Counted from the stretch's first letter, positions 27,674 through 36,927 are shown. The stretch: 64,000 bases of DNA from Paraburkholderia solisilvae (GCF_902859875.1 NZ_CADIKF010000006.1:62001-126000); one strand, 5' to 3'. Made by a program: numbers and translations. The notes: generated by a model not told the origin, from the letters alone.

Positions 27674-29176
27674 TCAGTGCGTATCGTCTGCCCACGCCTT
27701 CGACGCGCGCACGGCGCGCTGCCAGCCCGCGATGCAGCTATCGACATCCGGCCGCGCCATCGCCGGCGTGAAGCGGCGCTCGAGCTGCCACTGGCTTTGC
27801 AGCGCGTCGACGTCCTTCCAGTAGCCGACGGCGAGGCCAGCCAGATACGCGGCGCCGAGCGCGGTGGTCTCGACGACCCGCGGCCGCACCGCGTCGACGC
27901 CGAGCAGATCGGCCTGAAACTGCATCAGCAGATTGTTCGCACTCGCGCCGCCGTCGACGCGCAGTTCGCCGATGCGGATGCCTGAATCCGCCTCCATCGC
28001 TTTCAATACATCGAGCGATTGATACGCGATCGAATCGAGCGCCGCGCGCGCGATATGCGCGGACGTCGTGCCGCGCGTGACGCCGAACAGCGTGCCGCGC
28101 GCGCGTGCATTCCAGTGCGGCGCGCCGAGCCCGGCGAACGCGGGCACCAGGTACACGCCGTCGCTATGCGCGACGCCGCCCGCGAGCGTTTCGATTTCCG
28201 CGGCGCTGCGAATCAGGCCGAGGCCGTCGCGCAGCCACTGCACGACCGCGCCCGCAATAAAAATGCTGCCTTCGAGCGCATAGTCGACGCGTTCGCCGAT
28301 CTGCCATGCGATCGTCGTGACGAGGTTGTTGTTCGATTCGATCGGCTGATTGCCGGTGTTCATCACGAGGAAGCAGCCGGTGCCGTAGGTGTTCTTCACC
28401 ATGCCCGATTGCGTGCAGAGCTGGCCGAAGAGGGCGGCATGCTGGTCGCCGGCGATGCCGGCAAGCGGAATGCCCGAGGCGAACACGGTGCTCTGCGCGC
28501 GCCCGTATACCTCGGATGACGGCCGCACCTCGGGCAGCATGCTGCGCGGAATATCGAGTGCGGCGAGCAGTTCGTCGTCCCACTGCAGCGTGTGGATATT
28601 GAAGAGCATCGTGCGCGACGCGTTGGTGACGTCGGTGATGTGCAGGCCGCGCTTCGTGAAGTTCCAGACGAGCCAGCTATCGACGGTGCCGAACGCGAGC
28701 CGCCCTTGCCGCGCTTTTTCGCGCGCGCCTTCGACGTGGTCGAGAATCCAGCGGATCTTCGTGGCCGAGAAATACGAGTCGATCGGCAAGCCGGTTTTCG
28801 CGCGCACGGTAGCTTCAAGACCTTGCGCCTTCAACTGGTCGCAGAAGTCGGCGGTGCGGTGGTCCTGCCAGACGATCGCGTTGTACACCGGCTGGCCGGT
28901 TTCGCGGTCCCAGACGATGGTCGTCTCACGCTGGTTCGTGATGCCGATCGCCGCAATCGCCGAACCGCCGACGCCCGCACGTGTGACGGCTTCCGCAGCG
29001 ACGCCCGCCTGGGTCGACCAGATTTCTTGCGGATTGTGCTCGACCCAGCCCGGCTGCGGATAGATCTGTTCGAACTCCTTCTGCGCGAGCGAGACGACAT
29101 TGCCATTGTGGTCGAACAGCATTGCGCGGGAGCTGGTGGTTCCCTGGTCGAGCGCGAGGATGTATTGGTTTGGCAT
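27674..29176 (-). CDS. glpK: Glycerol kinase
   Basis: GlpK phosphorylates glycerol to sn-glycerol 3-phosphate. The 500-residue FGGY-family protein has [20 protein letters not shown], the catalytic region [11 protein letters not shown], the ATP-site motifs [13 protein letters not shown] and [11 protein letters not shown], and [20 protein letters not shown]. The ATG at 29176 has GGAGAG upstream; the 45-codon extension is not conserved. It follows glpD by 180 nt with an unusual C-rich leader between. No glpF (glycerol facilitator) is present in this cluster. Confidence 0.97.
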   Translation of the reverse strand: MPNQYILALDQGTTSSRAMLFDHNGNVVSLAQKEFEQIYPQPGWVEHNPQEIWSTQAGVAAEAVTRAGVGGSAIAAIGITNQRETTIVWDRETGQPVYNAIVWQDHRTADFCDQLKAQGLEATVRAKTGLPIDSYFSATKIRWILDHVEGAREKARQGRLAFGTVDSWLVWNFTKRGLHITDVTNASRTMLFNIHTLQWDDELLAALDIPRSMLPEVRPSSEVYGRAQSTVFASGIPLAGIAGDQHAALFGQLCTQSGMVKNTYGTGCFLVMNTGNQPIESNNNLVTTIAWQIGERVDYALEGSIFIAGAVVQWLRDGLGLIRSAAEIETLAGGVAHSDGVYLVPAFAGLGAPHWNARARGTLFGVTRGTTSAHIARAALDSIAYQSLDVLKAMEADSGIRIGELRVDGGASANNLLMQFQADLLGVDAVRPRVVETTALGAAYLAGLAVGYWKDVDALQSQWQLERRFTPAMARPDVDSCIAGWQRAVRASKAWADDTH

Positions 29177-29356
29177 GTCGTGTCTCTCCTCCGTGTGTGC
29201 GCGGCATCGTCGGCGCGGGCGCGGGTGTTCTTGCGGTGCGGTGCGCTGCGTGCCCGATTGTGGCACGCGTGCCGTTGGCCGTGGCGCGCGGGTTCGGGCG
29301 TGCGGGTGCACGTGTGGGCGCTTGTGTACGTTTGTGTGCTTTCGCGTGCGTTGGAG
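29177..29356 (-). promoter_or_regulatory. C- and A-rich leader between glpD and glpK
   Basis: On the transcribed (minus) strand this 180-nt gap is rich in C and A and poor in G near the glpD end (runs such as CACACAAACGTACACAAGCG), with little hairpin potential there. The glpK ribosome-binding site GGAGAG lies at the downstream end. Composition resembles a Rho-utilisation region, which could make glpK expression lower than glpD; this is inference. Confidence 0.35.
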
Positions 29357-30922
29357 TTATAGGTGCTGCGGTGCGGACGTCTCGCGTGCGAACCATGCAT
29401 CGATCTCGCGCGACACCGCGTCCCGCGTGTCAGGCTCGACATGCAAGCCGAGCTTTGTGCGTCGCCACAGCACGTCGTACGCGGTCCGCGCCCATTCGAC
29501 TTCACGCAGATAACGCAGCTCGGCTTCGTACAGGTCAGGCGTGAACGCATGCCCGAGGTCGGCGAGCGAACCCGCTTCGCCGATCACACGCTCCGCGCGC
29601 GTGCCGTATGCGCGCGCGTAGCGATGCGCGAGCGCGGACGGCAGCCACGTGTAGCGTTGCGCGAGTTGCGCGGCAAAGCGGTCGAAATCGGCATCCGCGA
29701 TATCGCCGCCCGGCAGCGGCGCGCCGGCCGTCCACGCGGGCGCGGGCGTGCCGAGCGCGCGCGTGATGTCGTCGAGCGCTTCTTCAGCGAGCTTGCGAAA
29801 CGTGGTGATCTTGCCGCCGAACACCGACAGCAGCGGCGCGGCGCCGTCGGGTGCATCCAGTTCGAGCCGGTAGTCGCGCGTGACCGCGGACGCGTTTTTT
29901 GCGCTTTCGGCGCTTTCGTCTTCGAGCAGCGGCCGCACGCCCGCATACGACCAGTACACGTCGCGCGGTGAAATCGGCTGCCTGAAATAGCGATTGATGG
30001 AATCGCACAGGTACTGCGTCTCTTCCGCGGTGATCGCGACGCGCGCCGGATCGCCGTGGTATTCGATATCGGTCGTGCCGATCAGCGTGAAATCGCGCTC
30101 GTACGGAATCGCGAAGATGATGCGCTTGTCGGGGTTCTGAAAAATGTAAGCGTGGTCGTGCCCGAAGAGCCGTCGCGTGACGATATGACTGCCCTTGACG
30201 AGCCGCACCGCGTAGTTCGACGCGTGGTGGGCGTCGTGCTGCGCGGTGCGATCGATCGCGTCTTGCAGCAGTCGACCGACCCACGGTCCCGCGGCATTCG
30301 CGATGGCGCGGGCCTGCACGCCGAGCGTCGTGCCGTCCGACCGCACAAGCTGCGCGCGCCAGAGGCCATTCGCGCGCGCCGCTGTGACCAGCTTCGTGCG
30401 GGTCATCACGCGCGCGCCGCGTTCACGCGCGTCGAGCGCATTGAGCACGACGAGCCGTGCATCGTCGACCCAGCCGTCCGAGTAGACGAAGCCGCGCCGG
30501 ATCGACGCGATGAGCGGCGCGCCGGCCGGATGCCTGCGCAGATCGACGCCGCGCGAGCCGGGCAACAATTCGCGGCGCGCCAGATGATCGTACAGAAAGA
30601 GCCCCGCGCGAATCAGCCACGCCGGCCGCAGATCCGGCATATGCGGCATCACGAAGCGCAGCGGCCACATGATGTGCGGTGCGGCGCGCAGCAGCGTTTC
30701 GCGTTCCTGCAGCGCTTTGCGCACAAGCGCGAACTCGCGGTATTCGAGGTAGCGCAGGCCGCCGTGAATCAGCTTCGTGCTGGCCGACGATGTGTGCGCG
30801 GCGAGGTCGTCCTGTTCGCACAGCAGCACCGACAGCCCGCGCCCGGCCGCGTCGCGCGCGATGCCCGCGCCGTTGATGCCGCCGCCCACGACAAGCAGAT
30901 CGAAAGGGGAGTCTTGCGCCAC
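29357..30922 (-). CDS. glpD: Aerobic glycerol-3-phosphate dehydrogenase
   Basis: GlpD is a membrane-associated FAD enzyme oxidising glycerol 3-phosphate to dihydroxyacetone phosphate and feeding the quinone pool. The FAD-binding motif DLLVVGGGINGAGIARDAAG is at the N-terminus. Also present are SSASTKLIHGGLRYLE, SDGWVDDARLVVLNALDA, IFAIPYERDFTLIGTTD and VFGGKITTFRKLAEEAL. I chose GTG 30922 (521 residues) because GAGGG lies 7 nt upstream. The frame continues 12 codons to a TTG at 30958 with no ribosome-binding site. GlpR-type operators lie about 60 nt upstream. Confidence 0.95.
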   Translation of the reverse strand: MAQDSPFDLLVVGGGINGAGIARDAAGRGLSVLLCEQDDLAAHTSSASTKLIHGGLRYLEYREFALVRKALQERETLLRAAPHIMWPLRFVMPHMPDLRPAWLIRAGLFLYDHLARRELLPGSRGVDLRRHPAGAPLIASIRRGFVYSDGWVDDARLVVLNALDARERGARVMTRTKLVTAARANGLWRAQLVRSDGTTLGVQARAIANAAGPWVGRLLQDAIDRTAQHDAHHASNYAVRLVKGSHIVTRRLFGHDHAYIFQNPDKRIIFAIPYERDFTLIGTTDIEYHGDPARVAITAEETQYLCDSINRYFRQPISPRDVYWSYAGVRPLLEDESAESAKNASAVTRDYRLELDAPDGAAPLLSVFGGKITTFRKLAEEALDDITRALGTPAPAWTAGAPLPGGDIADADFDRFAAQLAQRYTWLPSALAHRYARAYGTRAERVIGEAGSLADLGHAFTPDLYEAELRYLREVEWARTAYDVLWRRTKLGLHVEPDTRDAVSREIDAWFARETSAPQHL

Positions 30923-30979
30923 CGGCCGGCCCTCGTTCTGGTGGAAAGAAGGGTTCAAGAAAGCTTATCGAAAACTGTG

Positions 30980-31013
30980 TGTTCGTTTTCGAACTCTAAC
31001 GAACACATTCGAA
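30980..31013. promoter_or_regulatory. GlpR operator cluster upstream of glpD
   Basis: TGTTCG-TTTT-CGAAC at 30980-30994 closely matches the known GlpR palindrome (TGTTCG...CGAACA). A second CGAACA half-site is at 31000-31005, and ATTCGAAA follows at 31007-31014. The site lies in the short AT-rich stretch between glpD and the divergent lipoprotein gene, and glpR itself is 1.2 kb away. Confidence 0.75.
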
Positions 31014-31168
31014 AAAGTAAAGTTCGCGCGCCGCCAACGCAGTGCGTGATCGCTTCACGCGTCACGCGCGGCAGGTGGGCGACGGCGGAACGCGAGTGCG
31101 AGGCTGGTGGCAACTTCGGCGGCGTCGGACGATACTCACGACACCAGCCATTTCGAGGTGAAGAGAAG

Positions 31169-31546
31169 ATGCGTGGAATCTGGATAATCGGAGCCGCGGC
31201 GCTCGTCGCGGGTTGCGTCAGCACACCGAGTCTGACGAGCACGTCGCCGGGCGCGCCGTCGTTCGAGGCGCTGCAGCAGATGTGCAGTCCGCAGGCGGTC
31301 GACTATGGGCAGGACGCGCAGTCCGTCTATGTGACGCTGTTCGATGCGTACGTCGCGCATAAGCGCGGCGGGTTGTCGCAGGAGAATTACTGCGCGTTCC
31401 AGCAGTCGATTGCGCAGCAGTACACCGCGCACGGCACGAGCAGCGATCCGCAGGTGCGCGATCTCTGGGTGGTGTTCTTCAACAACCAGCGCGCGAAGGC
31501 GCTCAGCTGGCGTTCGGCGGTCGATCCGACGCTGCGCACCGGTTGA
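31169..31546 (+). CDS. Small putative lipoprotein
   Basis: A 125-residue protein with a short signal sequence and a good lipobox, ALVAGC, giving Cys16 as the lipidation site. The mature part is Ser/Thr/Pro-rich at first, then helical and rich in Gln, Tyr and Ala, with two further cysteines (QQMCSPQ, NYCAFQQ) that could form a disulfide. I do not recognise a family. It is transcribed away from glpD and shares the region with the GlpR sites, so glycerol-dependent control is conceivable. Start chosen at ATG 31169, preceded by GAGG/AAGAG. Confidence 0.75.
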   Translation: MRGIWIIGAAALVAGCVSTPSLTSTSPGAPSFEALQQMCSPQAVDYGQDAQSVYVTLFDAYVAHKRGGLSQENYCAFQQSIAQQYTAHGTSSDPQVRDLWVVFFNNQRAKALSWRSAVDPTLRTG

Positions 31547-31579
31547 GCGGGGCGGCGAACGGCGCAGCGAAGAACGCGC

Positions 31580-31631
31580 ATAAGAAAACGGTCAGGCGGG
31601 CAGGCCTCAAAGGCGGGCGCCGCGTGACCGT
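31580..31631 (-). terminator. Probable terminator of the small minus-strand gene
   Basis: ACGGTCA (31588-31594) and TGACCGT (31625-31631) are perfect complements. Read on the minus strand the hairpin is followed by TTTTCTTA, like a Rho-independent terminator, but the 30-nt loop is long. It lies between the convergent lipoprotein gene and the 65-residue gene. Confidence 0.45.
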
Positions 31632-31710
31632 CCGTGAACCCGTGCGTTCGCGCGTCCGTTGCAAACGCGCTGACAGGTCCAATCCGCGACCGGCAAGATT
31701 GCCGGGGAAT

Positions 31711-31908
31711 CTATGAAAAACGCTTGATGGCTCTGAGTGCGGAATCGCCGCTCTCGGTGATGCGCCATTGCTGCCGGCCCGACGCGAGTTGTTCGAGTTG
31801 GACGAGCTGCCGTTCGAGCAGCGCGTCGAGTTCCTGGCGCTCCATGTCGACCTGGTTCGGCGCGTCTTTCACGAGCAACAATGTGGCGAATTCATGCGGA
31901 CTCAGCAT
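31711..31908 (-). CDS. Conserved small protein of unknown function
   Basis: A 65-residue acidic, Leu/Gln-rich protein beginning MLSPHEFATLLLVKDAPNQ, with a helical middle (RQELDALLERQLVQLEQLASG) and a C-terminal RITESGDSALRAIKR resembling the end of a small winged-helix domain. The ribosome-binding site GGAGAG lies 7 nt before the ATG at 31908, so the longer start at 31926, which overlaps it, is rejected. Function unknown. It lies downstream of glpR on the same strand. Confidence 0.7.
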   Translation of the reverse strand: MLSPHEFATLLLVKDAPNQVDMERQELDALLERQLVQLEQLASGRQQWRITESGDSALRAIKRFS

Positions 31909-31926
31909 CGTTTCTCTCCATTTCAA

Positions 31927-32224
31927 GCATACTCGGGCTGCCTTCGCGCCGCTCCCGCAGGGCCTGCTGTACGGGCGGCGATCCTTTTGGGATCAGGCTT
32001 TGAGGTTGAGCTTTCGTGGCCGGCACGCTCGATAAGCACGTCGGGGAACTGGAGTTTAGTCAACTGCCGCGGGAACGCCAAATCGGCCCCAGTAAATTTT
32101 CCATTTGACAGCGGCGCGCGCCGCAGGCGGTCGGCGCGAGCGGCTCGTATCACGATTTCACTGCAGGTTTCGCGTGCGCCGCAGCATGGTTCGTCTGCCG
32201 CGTAGCGCGCAACGCGCAGCGCCG
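31927..32224. other. Gene-free stretch with lower GC, possible mobile-element remnant
   Basis: 298 nt between glpR and the small gene. From about 31985 to 32110 base composition drops well below the neighbours (AGTAAATTTTCCATTTGACA, TTTAGTCAACTG), and the coding signal stops. No intact transposase, terminal repeat or target duplication is visible. A degraded element end is one reading, an AT-rich control region another. Confidence 0.3.
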
Positions 32225-33004
32225 CTATCCGGCGACGAACACCTGGGTGCCCGCTGTGGCGATGGTTTCGACCATGTCGGCGGGGGGCGGCTGATCGGTG
32301 AAGAGCGAGTCGATCTGGTCCAGATGGCCCTGGCGCACCAGCGCCGGCCGGCCGAACTTCGAATGATCGGCGGCGAGAAACACGGTGCGCGAATGCTGGA
32401 TGATCGCTTCGGCGACGCGCACTTCGCGCGTATCGAAGTCGCGCAGCGTGCCGTCGGTCTCGATGCTCGACGTGCCGATAATCGCGAAGTCCACCTTGAA
32501 CTGCCGGATGAAGTCGATCGCCAGTTCGCCGACGATGCCCTTGTCCCACGGCCGCACGATGCCGCCCGTCACGAGCACCTCGCAGTCCGGATAGCCGCTC
32601 ATCATGCTCGCGACATTCAGATTGTTGGTGATCACATGCAGGCCGCGATGCCGGTTCAATGCGCGCGCCACTTCTTCGGTGGTGGTGCCGAGGTTGATGA
32701 ACAGCGACGCCTGATCGGGGATATGCGTCGCGACGAGTGCTGCGATGCGGCGCTTCTCGTCATGAAACATTCGTTGCCGCGCGCTGTACGACACGTTTTC
32801 GGAGCTGGTCGGCAGGCTTGCGCCGCCGTGATAGCGGCGCAGCAAGTTGATATCGGCGAGCCAGTTGACGTCGCGCCGGATGGTCTGCGGCGTCACGTCG
32901 AAGTGGGCGGCGAGGTCGTCCACCGTCACGAAGCCGTCGCGCTGCACCCACTCGAGCAGCTCCTGTTGGCGTGCGTTTAGCGTGAGGCGCGGGTCTCGGG
33001 TCAT
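32225..33004 (-). CDS. glpR: DeoR-family repressor of glycerol genes
   Basis: A 259-residue DeoR-type repressor. The N-terminal helix-turn-helix is RLTLNARQQELLEWVQRDGFVTVDDLAAHF with the recognition helix TPQTIRRDVNWLADI. The C-terminal DeoR sensor domain has LFINLGTTTEEVARAL, ITNNLNVASMM and VLVTGGIVRPWDKGIVGE, the ISOCOT-like fold that binds glycerol phosphate in GlpR. The ATG at 33004 matches the conserved N-terminus; longer frames upstream are not conserved. The TGTTCG/CGAAC sites upstream of glpD are its probable targets. Confidence 0.93.
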   Translation of the reverse strand: MTRDPRLTLNARQQELLEWVQRDGFVTVDDLAAHFDVTPQTIRRDVNWLADINLLRRYHGGASLPTSSENVSYSARQRMFHDEKRRIAALVATHIPDQASLFINLGTTTEEVARALNRHRGLHVITNNLNVASMMSGYPDCEVLVTGGIVRPWDKGIVGELAIDFIRQFKVDFAIIGTSSIETDGTLRDFDTREVRVAEAIIQHSRTVFLAADHSKFGRPALVRQGHLDQIDSLFTDQPPPADMVETIATAGTQVFVAG

Positions 33005-33447
33005 GGCTTGTCGGTCGGTCCGCATGGTGGCGCGGCGGGCAAGGGTTGGCTTGCGCGTATTGTAAGGCGTCCGGCGGATAAGCCATTCGCAGGGGTTCCG
33101 TCCGCGATCCGCCAAGGTTCTTTTACCATTCTTGACGCGTGCTGATTGACGTGTGCATGGCGAGGCCGGACAAGCATCCGGATGACGCGTGCATTGAATG
33201 CGGCACTGCGGTCATGACGCATTTGCACAATCGGCCGTTTCATCACAGGAACCTCGAGTCTCCCGGCATGGTCTGTGCTCGGGTGTTCTGCAATTTTGCG
33301 AATCTGCAGCTAAGATGAAAGAAAAAATAAACTGTTGCTTCAGGATGTCGTGCATTTTGGGAGAAAGACGCAAGTCGACCGGTCAGCGCGCTCGTGGTTG
33401 GGGCATGCTTCGTTCAACGATCCGATCCAGTTTAGGGAGAACAATCG
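33005..33447. promoter_or_regulatory. Divergent gap glpR / diiron protein with TGACGYGTGC repeats
   Basis: 443 nt without a gene. TTGACGCGTGC (33132-33142), TTGACGTGTGC (33146-33156) and TGACGCGTGC (33183-33192) are near-identical direct repeats, and a weaker TGACGCATTTGC follows near 33215. An A-rich tract (AAGAAAAAATAAACTG, near 33320) and AGGGAGAA before the ATG at 33448 suggest the diiron gene promoter lies in the last 150 nt. Boxes could not be fixed. Confidence 0.5.
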
Positions 33448-34275
33448 ATGCACACTAAAGCGACCCATGTCATGCCCTGGCGAATCGAAGATATCGACCT
33501 GAGCCGGATCGACCGCCAGCGCGCCGTCGCGAACGAGGATTTGCTGCTGCTGCTGTGCGCGGCTTCGTTTATCGAAAGCGGTACAGACCTCTATACAAGC
33601 AACCTCAGCACGTTCTTCAACGGCGACCCGGAAGTCTCCGCGTGGCTGAACACCGAGTGGGAGCCTGAGGAACTGCAGCATGGCCGTGCGCTGAAGATGT
33701 ACATCGCGCACGTGTGGCCCGAGTTCGACTGGGACACCGCGTTCCGTCAATTCTTCGAAGAGTATTCGAAAACCTGCGGCGTCGAAGAATTCGAAAAGAC
33801 GCGCGCGCTCGAGATGGTCGCGCGTTGCGTTGTCGAGACCGGCACCGCGACGCTTTATCGCGCGATCGGCAAGTGTTCGGACGAACCGGTGCTCAAGCAG
33901 ATCACCGACAATATCCGCACCGACGAGGTCCGGCATTACAAACACTTTTTCCAATACTTTAAAAAGTACAACAGGATCGAAGGCAACGGTCGGCTCGCTG
34001 TTCTCGGCGCGCTGTTGCGCCGCGTGATGGAGATCAAGAACGAAGACTCGGAAATCGCATTGCGGCATGTGTTCGCGATCCGCTACCCCGAGCGCGTCGG
34101 CGATCCGGCCTACAACAGGGAACGGGCCGCGCGCGTGAGCAGTCTGGTGCGCCGCAACCTGTCGGCGGAGATGTGTGTGAAGATGCTGCTCAAGCCACTC
34201 GATCTGCCTGCCAGGATTCAGCCGGGCGTGCACTATCCGCTCGAGAAGATCGCGCAGCATGTGTTCTTTCGTTGA
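33448..34275 (+). CDS. Acyl-ACP-desaturase-like diiron protein (ferritin-like superfamily)
   Basis: A 275-residue cytoplasmic protein with a full set of diiron ligands: Glu43, Glu75/His78 (EELQHGRAL), Glu130, and Glu160/His163 (DEVRHYKHF). The spacing (32, 55 and 30 residues) and the EExxHG pattern match soluble acyl-ACP desaturases (EENRHG...DEKRH) better than ferritins. By family it would activate O2, but the real substrate is not readable: a fatty acyl thioester, another lipid, or an oxidative-stress role are all possible. AGGGAGAA precedes the ATG. It stands alone, with a strong hairpin after its stop. Confidence 0.8.
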   Translation: MHTKATHVMPWRIEDIDLSRIDRQRAVANEDLLLLLCAASFIESGTDLYTSNLSTFFNGDPEVSAWLNTEWEPEELQHGRALKMYIAHVWPEFDWDTAFRQFFEEYSKTCGVEEFEKTRALEMVARCVVETGTATLYRAIGKCSDEPVLKQITDNIRTDEVRHYKHFFQYFKKYNRIEGNGRLAVLGALLRRVMEIKNEDSEIALRHVFAIRYPERVGDPAYNRERAARVSSLVRRNLSAEMCVKMLLKPLDLPARIQPGVHYPLEKIAQHVFFR

Positions 34276-34333
34276 GAGTTGATGAGAGACCTGGCTCACT
34301 CCGTACACCGGTAACGCGGCATACTTGCCGTTA

Positions 34334-34381
34334 GCCGCACAAGCAAATGGCCCGCGCGAGCGGGCCATTTGCTTGTGCGGC
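34334..34381. terminator. Perfect 21-bp hairpin downstream of the diiron gene
   Basis: The arms 34334-34354 and 34361-34381 are exact complements around the 6-nt loop CGCGAG. The arm core is CACAAGCAAATGGCCCG. The hairpin starts 58 nt after the diiron gene stop and ends about 125 nt before the PPOX start. There is no T-run, so it is either a very stable mRNA 3' end or a protein-binding palindrome. Confidence 0.65.
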
Positions 34382-34506
34382 CCGCTTACGTCGAGTGTTT
34401 AACCTGCGTGCGTGATACGTGTCATCGGCACGTCGGCACATTGGCAGGGATCAGCACTTACAGGCACATATGGGCCCGCGCAGGGTCCGCATCGATGGAG
34501 ATTGCT

Positions 34507-35034
34507 ATGACCGATTCCGCAGCGTCCAGAAGCGGCCTTGAACTGAACGTATTCGACGAATGGCCCGACCCCTTGCGCGCGCTTTTCGATGGCACGGCGC
34601 TCGCATCGAAGATAGGCTTTACGGGGTCGCTGGTGACAGCCGACGCGAATGGGCATCTCCGGACATCGCTGCTCGGGATCGGCGAACTGTACGCACCGGA
34701 CTCGCGCCGCCTGTGCGTCGCGCTGTGGCCGCAGGCGCGCGCCGCGCGTGCGCTCGCAGAGAACCGGCGCGCCGCGCTCACCTTCGTGTTCGACGATGCG
34801 TTCTATCAACTGCAGATGGCGTTCGAGCCGTTGCCGGTCGCGGATGACGACCGCGATGCATCGGGCGGTCTCGTGTGCTTCAGCGGTTCGATCGATACCG
34901 GCGAGGCACAGCGCGTGAATTACGCGCGACTCACGAGCGGCATCATGTTCGAACTCGCCGCGGGAAAGGACGCGACGCTCGAACGTTGGACGCAGCAGGT
35001 CGAGTATCTGAAGAAAGCGGCCGGGCGCATCTGA
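34507..35034 (+). CDS. Pyridoxamine 5'-phosphate oxidase-like FMN-binding protein
   Basis: A 175-residue split-barrel flavin-binding protein. Characteristic parts are KIGFTGSLVTADANGHLRTS, GELYAPDSRRLCVALW (phosphate-binding strand) and ARALAENRRAALTFVFDD. It lacks the full PNPOx signature, so pyridoxine oxidation is not claimed; related proteins act on cofactors or F420/FMN-linked substrates. The GGAG at 34497-34500 selects ATG 34507 over upstream in-frame starts. The gene runs towards the minus-strand helicase. Confidence 0.72.
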   Translation: MTDSAASRSGLELNVFDEWPDPLRALFDGTALASKIGFTGSLVTADANGHLRTSLLGIGELYAPDSRRLCVALWPQARAARALAENRRAALTFVFDDAFYQLQMAFEPLPVADDDRDASGGLVCFSGSIDTGEAQRVNYARLTSGIMFELAAGKDATLERWTQQVEYLKKAAGRI

Positions 35035-35115
35035 CGAGGCGATGCTCGAGCGGCGATCGCGTATGAGACGCGACCACCGCTGCGATCACCGTTGTGTTCC
35101 GTCGCTCAACGAAGT

Positions 35116-36738
35116 TCAGTCGCCGCGCCGGGTGTCGCGCGCCGGATTCGGCCGCTTCGGCCCCTTCGGCGCATCGCCGTGCGGCTTGGCGCCGCCGAGC
35201 AGCGCGCCCGGATTGCCGCCTTGCTTGCGCTGAGCGTGCGTGGCCGCGTGGTCATGTGTGCTTGAACGCGGCTTTTCATGCGCGCGCGTCGCGTCATGGC
35301 GCACGCTGTCCTTGCGAGCCGGAGCGGGCGCATTCGCGGGCCGTGCGCCTTGCGGCTTGGCCGGCTGCTGCGCGTGCGGCTTGCCGCTGCCCTGTTGCTG
35401 CGCATTGCGCGGCTGCTTATGTTGTCCGTTCGGCTGCGCATTTGCAGTGGCGGGTTTGCTCTGCTTCTGCTTTTGCGCCCCCGCGCCGCCTTCGCGGCGC
35501 GGCGCGTTTTGCCGCGCACCAGCCTCGCGCGGTTCACGCGGCTGACGCGCGCCGCCACCCTGGCTGCGGCGCAGGATCGGCTCGGGCCGCGCATGCGGAT
35601 CGGGCTCGAAGCCCGGAATCACTTCCTGCGGCACCGTGCGTTTGATCAGCTTCTCGATGTCCTTCAGCAACTGCAGTTCGTCGACGCATACCAGCGACAA
35701 CGCTTCGCCCGTCGCGCCCGCGCGGCCCGTGCGGCCGATCCGGTGCACGTAGTCTTCCGGCACGTTCGGCAGGTCGAAGTTGACCACGTGCGGCAACTGG
35801 TCGATATCGATGCCGCGCGCGGCGATATCGGTCGCGACCAGCACCTGCAGCGTACCGTCCTTGAACTCGCTGAGCGCGCGCGTGCGTGCCGACTGGCTCT
35901 TGTTGCCATGAATCGCAAGCGCACTGATGTCGTCCTTCGTCAACTGTTCGGCAAGGCGGTTCGCGCCATGTTTGGTGCGTGTGAACACCAGCACCTGAAA
36001 CCAGTTGTGCTGCTTGATCAGATGCGTGAGCATCTCGCGCTTGCGGTCGCGATCGACCGGGTGCACCTTCTGCGCGACCGTCTCGGCCGTCGTATTGCGG
36101 CGCGCGACTTCAATCAGCGCCGGCGAGTTGAGCAGGCTGTCGGCGAGCGCCTTGATTTCATCGGAGAAGGTGGCGGAGAACAGCAGGTTCTGCCGCTTCG
36201 GCGGCAGCTTCGCGAGCACGCGCTTGATGTCGTGAATGAAGCCCATGTCGAGCATGCGGTCCGCTTCATCGAGCACGAGAATCTCGAGGTGCGACAGGTC
36301 GATGGTCTTCTGCTGCATGTGATCGAGCAGACGCCCAGGTGTCGCGACGACGATATCGATACCGCGCTTTAACGCATCGATTTGCGGATTGATGCCGACG
36401 CCGCCAAACATCACCGTCGACTTGATCTTCACGTACTTGCTGTACGCACGCACGCTTTCCTCGACCTGCGCGGCGAGTTCGCGAGTCGGCGTGAGGATCA
36501 GCGCGCGGACCACACGCTTGCCGGACGCTGCATTCGACGCACTGGTGGACAGCCGTTGCAGGATTGGCAGCGTGAAACCGGCGGTTTTGCCGGTGCCGGT
36601 CTGCGCGCCGGCGAGCAGATCGCCGCCGTTGAGCACAGCAGGGATGGCTTGCAGCTGGATCGGGGTAGGGGACGTATAGCCGAGTTCTTGAACAGCACGG
36701 ACCAACGGTTCGGACAAGCCGAGAGAATCAAAAGACAT
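35116..36738 (-). CDS. rhlE: DEAD-box RNA helicase, RhlE type
   Basis: A 540-residue ATP-dependent RNA helicase. All core motifs are visible: Q motif [10 protein letters not shown], Walker [23 protein letters not shown] ([13 protein letters not shown]), [14 protein letters not shown] and [10 protein letters not shown]. After about residue 400 the protein becomes a basic, Gln/Pro/Ala/Lys-rich tail typical of RhlE-like helicases in ribosome assembly and cold adaptation. ATG 36738 begins at the conserved MSFDSLGL; the 37-residue extension is unsupported. The exact paralogue (RhlE1, RhlE2 or SrmB-like) is uncertain. Confidence 0.92.
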   Translation of the reverse strand: MSFDSLGLSEPLVRAVQELGYTSPTPIQLQAIPAVLNGGDLLAGAQTGTGKTAGFTLPILQRLSTSASNAASGKRVVRALILTPTRELAAQVEESVRAYSKYVKIKSTVMFGGVGINPQIDALKRGIDIVVATPGRLLDHMQQKTIDLSHLEILVLDEADRMLDMGFIHDIKRVLAKLPPKRQNLLFSATFSDEIKALADSLLNSPALIEVARRNTTAETVAQKVHPVDRDRKREMLTHLIKQHNWFQVLVFTRTKHGANRLAEQLTKDDISALAIHGNKSQSARTRALSEFKDGTLQVLVATDIAARGIDIDQLPHVVNFDLPNVPEDYVHRIGRTGRAGATGEALSLVCVDELQLLKDIEKLIKRTVPQEVIPGFEPDPHARPEPILRRSQGGGARQPREPREAGARQNAPRREGGAGAQKQKQSKPATANAQPNGQHKQPRNAQQQGSGKPHAQQPAKPQGARPANAPAPARKDSVRHDATRAHEKPRSSTHDHAATHAQRKQGGNPGALLGGAKPHGDAPKGPKRPNPARDTRRGD

Positions 36739-36927
36739 AAGCTCTTTGTAATGCGGATGTGGCGAACGGTGGTGGCACCGTAACCGGCTCGTCCGGCGGG
36801 GCTCATCCAGCAACCCGGCCGACGCCGTTCGCGTAAAAATCGGCGGCACGCACGGTGCGTGCCGAATGCATCAACGCGCTAAGCAGACACGTCGACTGGC
36901 GTTAAGTTGCATCTATCGCAACGCTTA

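Noticed and set aside
30056-31546. A 496-codon frame that ends as the small lipoprotein
   Set aside because: The first 370 codons are antisense to glpD; the lipobox and ribosome-binding site place the true start at 31169.
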